Shown here in pieces: positions 32,101 to 33,232 of a DNA stretch of 33,232 nt. Within the stretch, counting starts at the first letter, position 1; the number at the start of each line of letters is the position of its first letter. The stretch covers positions 1-33,232 of the forward strand of contig JBDRBI010000026.1 in assembly GCA_043822885.1 (NCBI GenBank), given 5' to 3'. Position numbers and translations under genes: made by a program. Source of the stretch: Aadella sp043822885. GTDB taxonomy: Bacteria > Omnitrophota > Gorgyraeia > Tantalellales > Tantalellaceae. The notes under the pieces were generated by a model. That model was given only the letters and a program-made list of their open reading frames with translations. It searched no databases and was not told where the DNA came from.

Positions 32101-32688
32101 TGACTCGGGATTTTGGCGTTCGATTATGGGTGTTATGTCCCAACCAGACTGTTCGCGTATTTCGTTAAAAGCCTTTATAATGAAGGGGCTAATACCGTTA
32201 AACGTTTTCCTTGCGAGAGCATTTATCTTGTCTGCTGTCGCGTCCGTACTTCGACTTTGTCCCTGAAGAGTGAAATACTCGACTATGCCCTTCCAGACCT
32301 CTCCCAGATATACGCTCTGCACTTGATCCCACGACTCAGCATTACCCGGATAGTTGCCGGGGTCGCGAGTGACAAGCCAGGATACGATTCCCCTTTTCAG
32401 CATTTCTTTGGAAAGATACTCGGTTTTCATTTCCAGAGTATCTCCCTCCGCAGTAGTCTTGCCGATAGCGTCTGAAAGTTCTTTCAGAGCGTCATTATCC
32501 TCAGCTGTAAGCAGCATTCTGATAGACTCAAATACAGATGGAATTGCGGCTATATTATCGCCGGTTGATCGTATAGTTTTAGCGTTGTATGGTGCAGCAA
32601 AGCCGAGGTTATAACATGAAAAAGTCAAGGAGAGAACGAGCGAAATACTTTTTAGAAGAGTAGATCTTGTCTGTAAACGATGAAACAT
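29176..32688 (-). CDS. Large secreted metallophosphatase-like protein
   Basis: A 1170-residue protein with a signal peptide (residues 1-32, ending GFAAP). A calcineurin-like phosphoesterase domain is split over about 225-710: Asp229-x-His231 (DFHG), GDFLDRG at 287-293, GNHD at 317-320, THG with His585, and CHNP with His680, followed by VHFSVDKG. These cover the usual metal ligands. The ~260 residues between GNHD and THG are an unusually long Trp-rich helical insertion. Residues 740-1170 form a second region with no recognised family. The role is probably dephosphorylation in the periplasm or outside the cell; the substrate is unknown. AGAGG precedes the ATG; a promoter lies at 32751-32779 and a terminator at 29115-29159, so it is monocistronic. 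Confidence 0.8.
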   Translation of the reverse strand: MFHRLQTRSTLLKSISLVLSLTFSCYNLGFAAPYNAKTIRSTGDNIAAIPSVFESIRMLLTAEDNDALKELSDAIGKTTAEGDTLEMKTEYLSKEMLKRGIVSWLVTRDPGNYPGNAESWDQVQSVYLGEVWKGIVEYFTLQGQSRSTDATADKINALARKTFNGISPFIIKAFNEIREQSGWDITPIIERQNPESHRLLEIDALLLEIDKERQEAGSGDLPEYSVIADFHGEINLFLRYIADTISKNIGREVTLDHTTFPKTSIKTQLEKQELDLKDISLKFNLLGDFLDRGKYGIKCFRAAEELVGLGLANYITGNHDLWAFLNVSGYHLPTYEGYNFYGDLEAEKLVKAHWNDPNIAANRFAWWTEKLAEFNDAQNELQSTLFTVEKDELASSFVDIRKIVKKTFLDIKGLLSPEEKALWEDLAGVYFGSTDVYTGFNGVGKMSLAWWQGKYNEVKKIYDKVRDGDSLEKQTWKDLLQYTKFAKSAVDKQVREANAQGKWWWQVLSSINRQNYDSVEWWGKDWSSHKDWGTSVIQEINEIDDTDHWTQSNYISNRHIKEIASFYRKHFTLFLRDVYGNVYTHGWLPIDVNTGEVGFKYKGTVYRNIDVWKGLERIQSDVRDLNTPLAELHEALDLVNSWYADKTTKIKPEYIEQYVFNVGLEKIYPKLGIKCWFTCHNPINKLQSRGIGFMVKQNSFVHFSVDKGMSWEKFRDTGGYVLVNRDGVKLRGFENPYFKNIVDNPNTMLLEKDEEGNQGIRQSWANIPMGKEAFLEIMRVQLINERNRREAPLPVNESPGSNAARTSGSDESNVLGVSPVISNFIVPGGDVSKLTERRTLLTHTETAVRTPPFSLPDIRVTAGAVTLRVPNNPKIPGISNVARVIVSDEIISKIGKNDETSIFSVIRGTIDEVFFKAVSAEPAEIEISYMRTEEEKIVDVVYASLKQNINELSENEVEIFAPEHLYEKDGAAREEKFLNDKLFNGNERVKITTYQESPDTNALSTNDENLFKIIENSLTRERIPVFVASNSRISAITETSFPEIFKKTRIMAIPDTGTDLKDGEEWFFTRELEGLALLQAALTPKTIEQKENIAIDTRKVLSQLTGRDITLNDLYYMLPYATEGIPAEIKTDSPIAWLKQFIKALLLNMPMQTLDPSEEIEKQRQIKYAA

Positions 32689-32750
32689 TTTACCTCTGTG
32701 TAACGGAAATGCCGCTTTTAAAAACTAGCTTTTTTATGTTTAATTATAAC

Positions 32751-32779
32751 ATATTAACGTAAATCGTAAAGAAAGTCAA
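32751..32779 (-). promoter_or_regulatory. Promoter of the metallophosphatase-like gene
   Basis: On the minus strand: TTGACT (32774-32779), 17 bp, TAATAT (32751-32756), followed by an overlapping TATAAT. The ATG lies about 60 bp downstream. Confidence 0.65.
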
Positions 32780-32838
32780 AAACAAAAGCGCTAACTTTTT
32801 CATGCATAACAAATATAATCACCTTAGCTTCTTACCTC

Positions 32839-32867
32839 TTGACTTCTTTGCGTGCTTTTTGAATAAT
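32839..32867 (+). promoter_or_regulatory. Possible promoter, perhaps giving a leaderless mRNA
   Basis: TTGACT (32839-32844), 17 bp, AATAAT (32862-32867). The predicted start would fall at or next to the ATG at 32874. The -10 is only moderately good, and a TAGG sits where a ribosome-binding site would be, so this is tentative. Confidence 0.35.
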
Positions 32868-32873
32868 AGGTCT

Positions 32874-33232
32874 ATGAAGAACTATCTAAAAACGGCAATT
32901 TTCTTTGTTTTTACTACGGTTTTACTTAATGTCGGACCGGGACAAGCGGAGGAGTATTATTCCGACAGTCCGTATTTTTCGTATGAAAGGTTTTTTCCCG
33001 CTATGCTTTTGCTTGAGAGCATCCCTGAAAAAGGCGGACCTCAAGGTGAGCTCAACAAATTCGCGAAAGACTTTAGCGACGGTCTTTATGCCCTCTCAGC
33101 TGAAAACTATACACGCGCCTTACGAAAACTTCTCAGGGCGCGAAGGATCTGGCCGGAATATTTTGGTACGGATTTTCTTATAGCGCTTGTTTATGAAGGT
33201 CAAGGAGATTACAATACGGCAGCCCGTTATTA
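32874..33232 (+). CDS. Secreted TPR-like protein (3' partial)
   Basis: The frame runs off the right edge after at least 119 codons. It starts MKNYLKTAIFFVF and has a signal peptide ending near GQAEE (residues 1-25). Further on, DGLYALSAENYTRALRKLLRARRIWPEYFGTDFLIALVYEGQGDYNTAARY has the helix-turn-helix pattern and A/Y/G spacing of TPR repeats. It is probably a periplasmic or outer-membrane-associated scaffold protein. It is read divergently from the metallophosphatase-like gene. A different-frame ORF at 32905-33183 was disregarded because this frame has the signal peptide and TPR pattern. Confidence 0.75.
   Translation, partial: MKNYLKTAIFFVFTTVLLNVGPGQAEEYYSDSPYFSYERFFPAMLLLESIPEKGGPQGELNKFAKDFSDGLYALSAENYTRALRKLLRARRIWPEYFGTDFLIALVYEGQGDYNTAARY

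Overview
The window looks like chromosomal DNA from an uncultivated Gram-negative bacterium, most probably Candidatus Omnitrophota. This is an inference from several traits: an extremely long ORF with a SecA-like helicase core, a second large secreted protein, a CxxC-x17-CxxC protein, many small secreted proteins, and intergenic spacers full of short palindromic repeats. No rRNA, tRNA or CRISPR array was seen.

Layout. (1) Bases 1-9611 are the 3' part of a giant gene (at least 3202 codons, open at the left edge) carrying SecA/DExH-type helicase motifs. (2) Bases 9612-10139 are a repeat-rich spacer. (3) Bases 10140-11329 hold a two-gene cassette: a prolipoprotein diacylglyceryl transferase (Lgt)-like membrane protein whose stop overlaps the start of a small secreted helical protein. 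(4) Bases 11440-19854 are a tightly packed operon of nine genes: GT2 glycosyltransferase, chain-length-factor-like ketosynthase without catalytic residues, acyl-thioester-reductase-like protein, FabG-like ketoreductase, acyl carrier protein, FabZ-like dehydratase, intact ketosynthase, diacylglycerol-kinase-like lipid kinase and a B12-binding radical SAM protein. A vestigial ACP tail and a nitroreductase follow. (5) Bases 20851-22025 hold a second, paralogous Lgt-like/secreted-protein cassette, followed by a STAS-domain protein. (6) Bases 22430-26030 are an accessory patch: two toxin-antitoxin modules with palindromic operators, an ORF6N-domain gene next to a MITE-like long inverted repeat, a CxxC-x17-CxxC gene between direct repeats, and many dispersed repeats. 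(7) Bases 26099-32688 are read on the minus strand: a large secreted metallophosphatase-like protein, a zf-HC2-like membrane protein, a 55-residue two-helix membrane protein, a Gln/Arg-rich secreted protein, the ATP-pyrophosphatase part of GMP synthase, and another secreted protein. Four copies of a perfect or near-perfect 28-bp palindrome sit between these genes. (8) A secreted, probably TPR-containing protein starts at 32874 and runs off the right edge.

How the genes may work together. The nine-gene operon has everything needed to build, reduce and release an acyl or polyene chain on a dedicated ACP (KS/CLF heterodimer, ketoreductase, dehydratase, reductive release), and then to modify it (radical SAM), phosphorylate it (lipid kinase) and perhaps glycosylate it (GT2). 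It is bracketed by two paralogous cassettes whose Lgt-like enzymes have lost key Lgt residues and gained a conserved cysteine pattern. The cassettes and the operon may form one envelope-lipid system. That link is inferred from gene order and matching promoters and has not been shown. The strongest candidates for something undescribed are this cassette pair, the lysine-rich tails on the operon's ACP and dehydratase, the giant SecA-like protein and the four-copy palindrome family.
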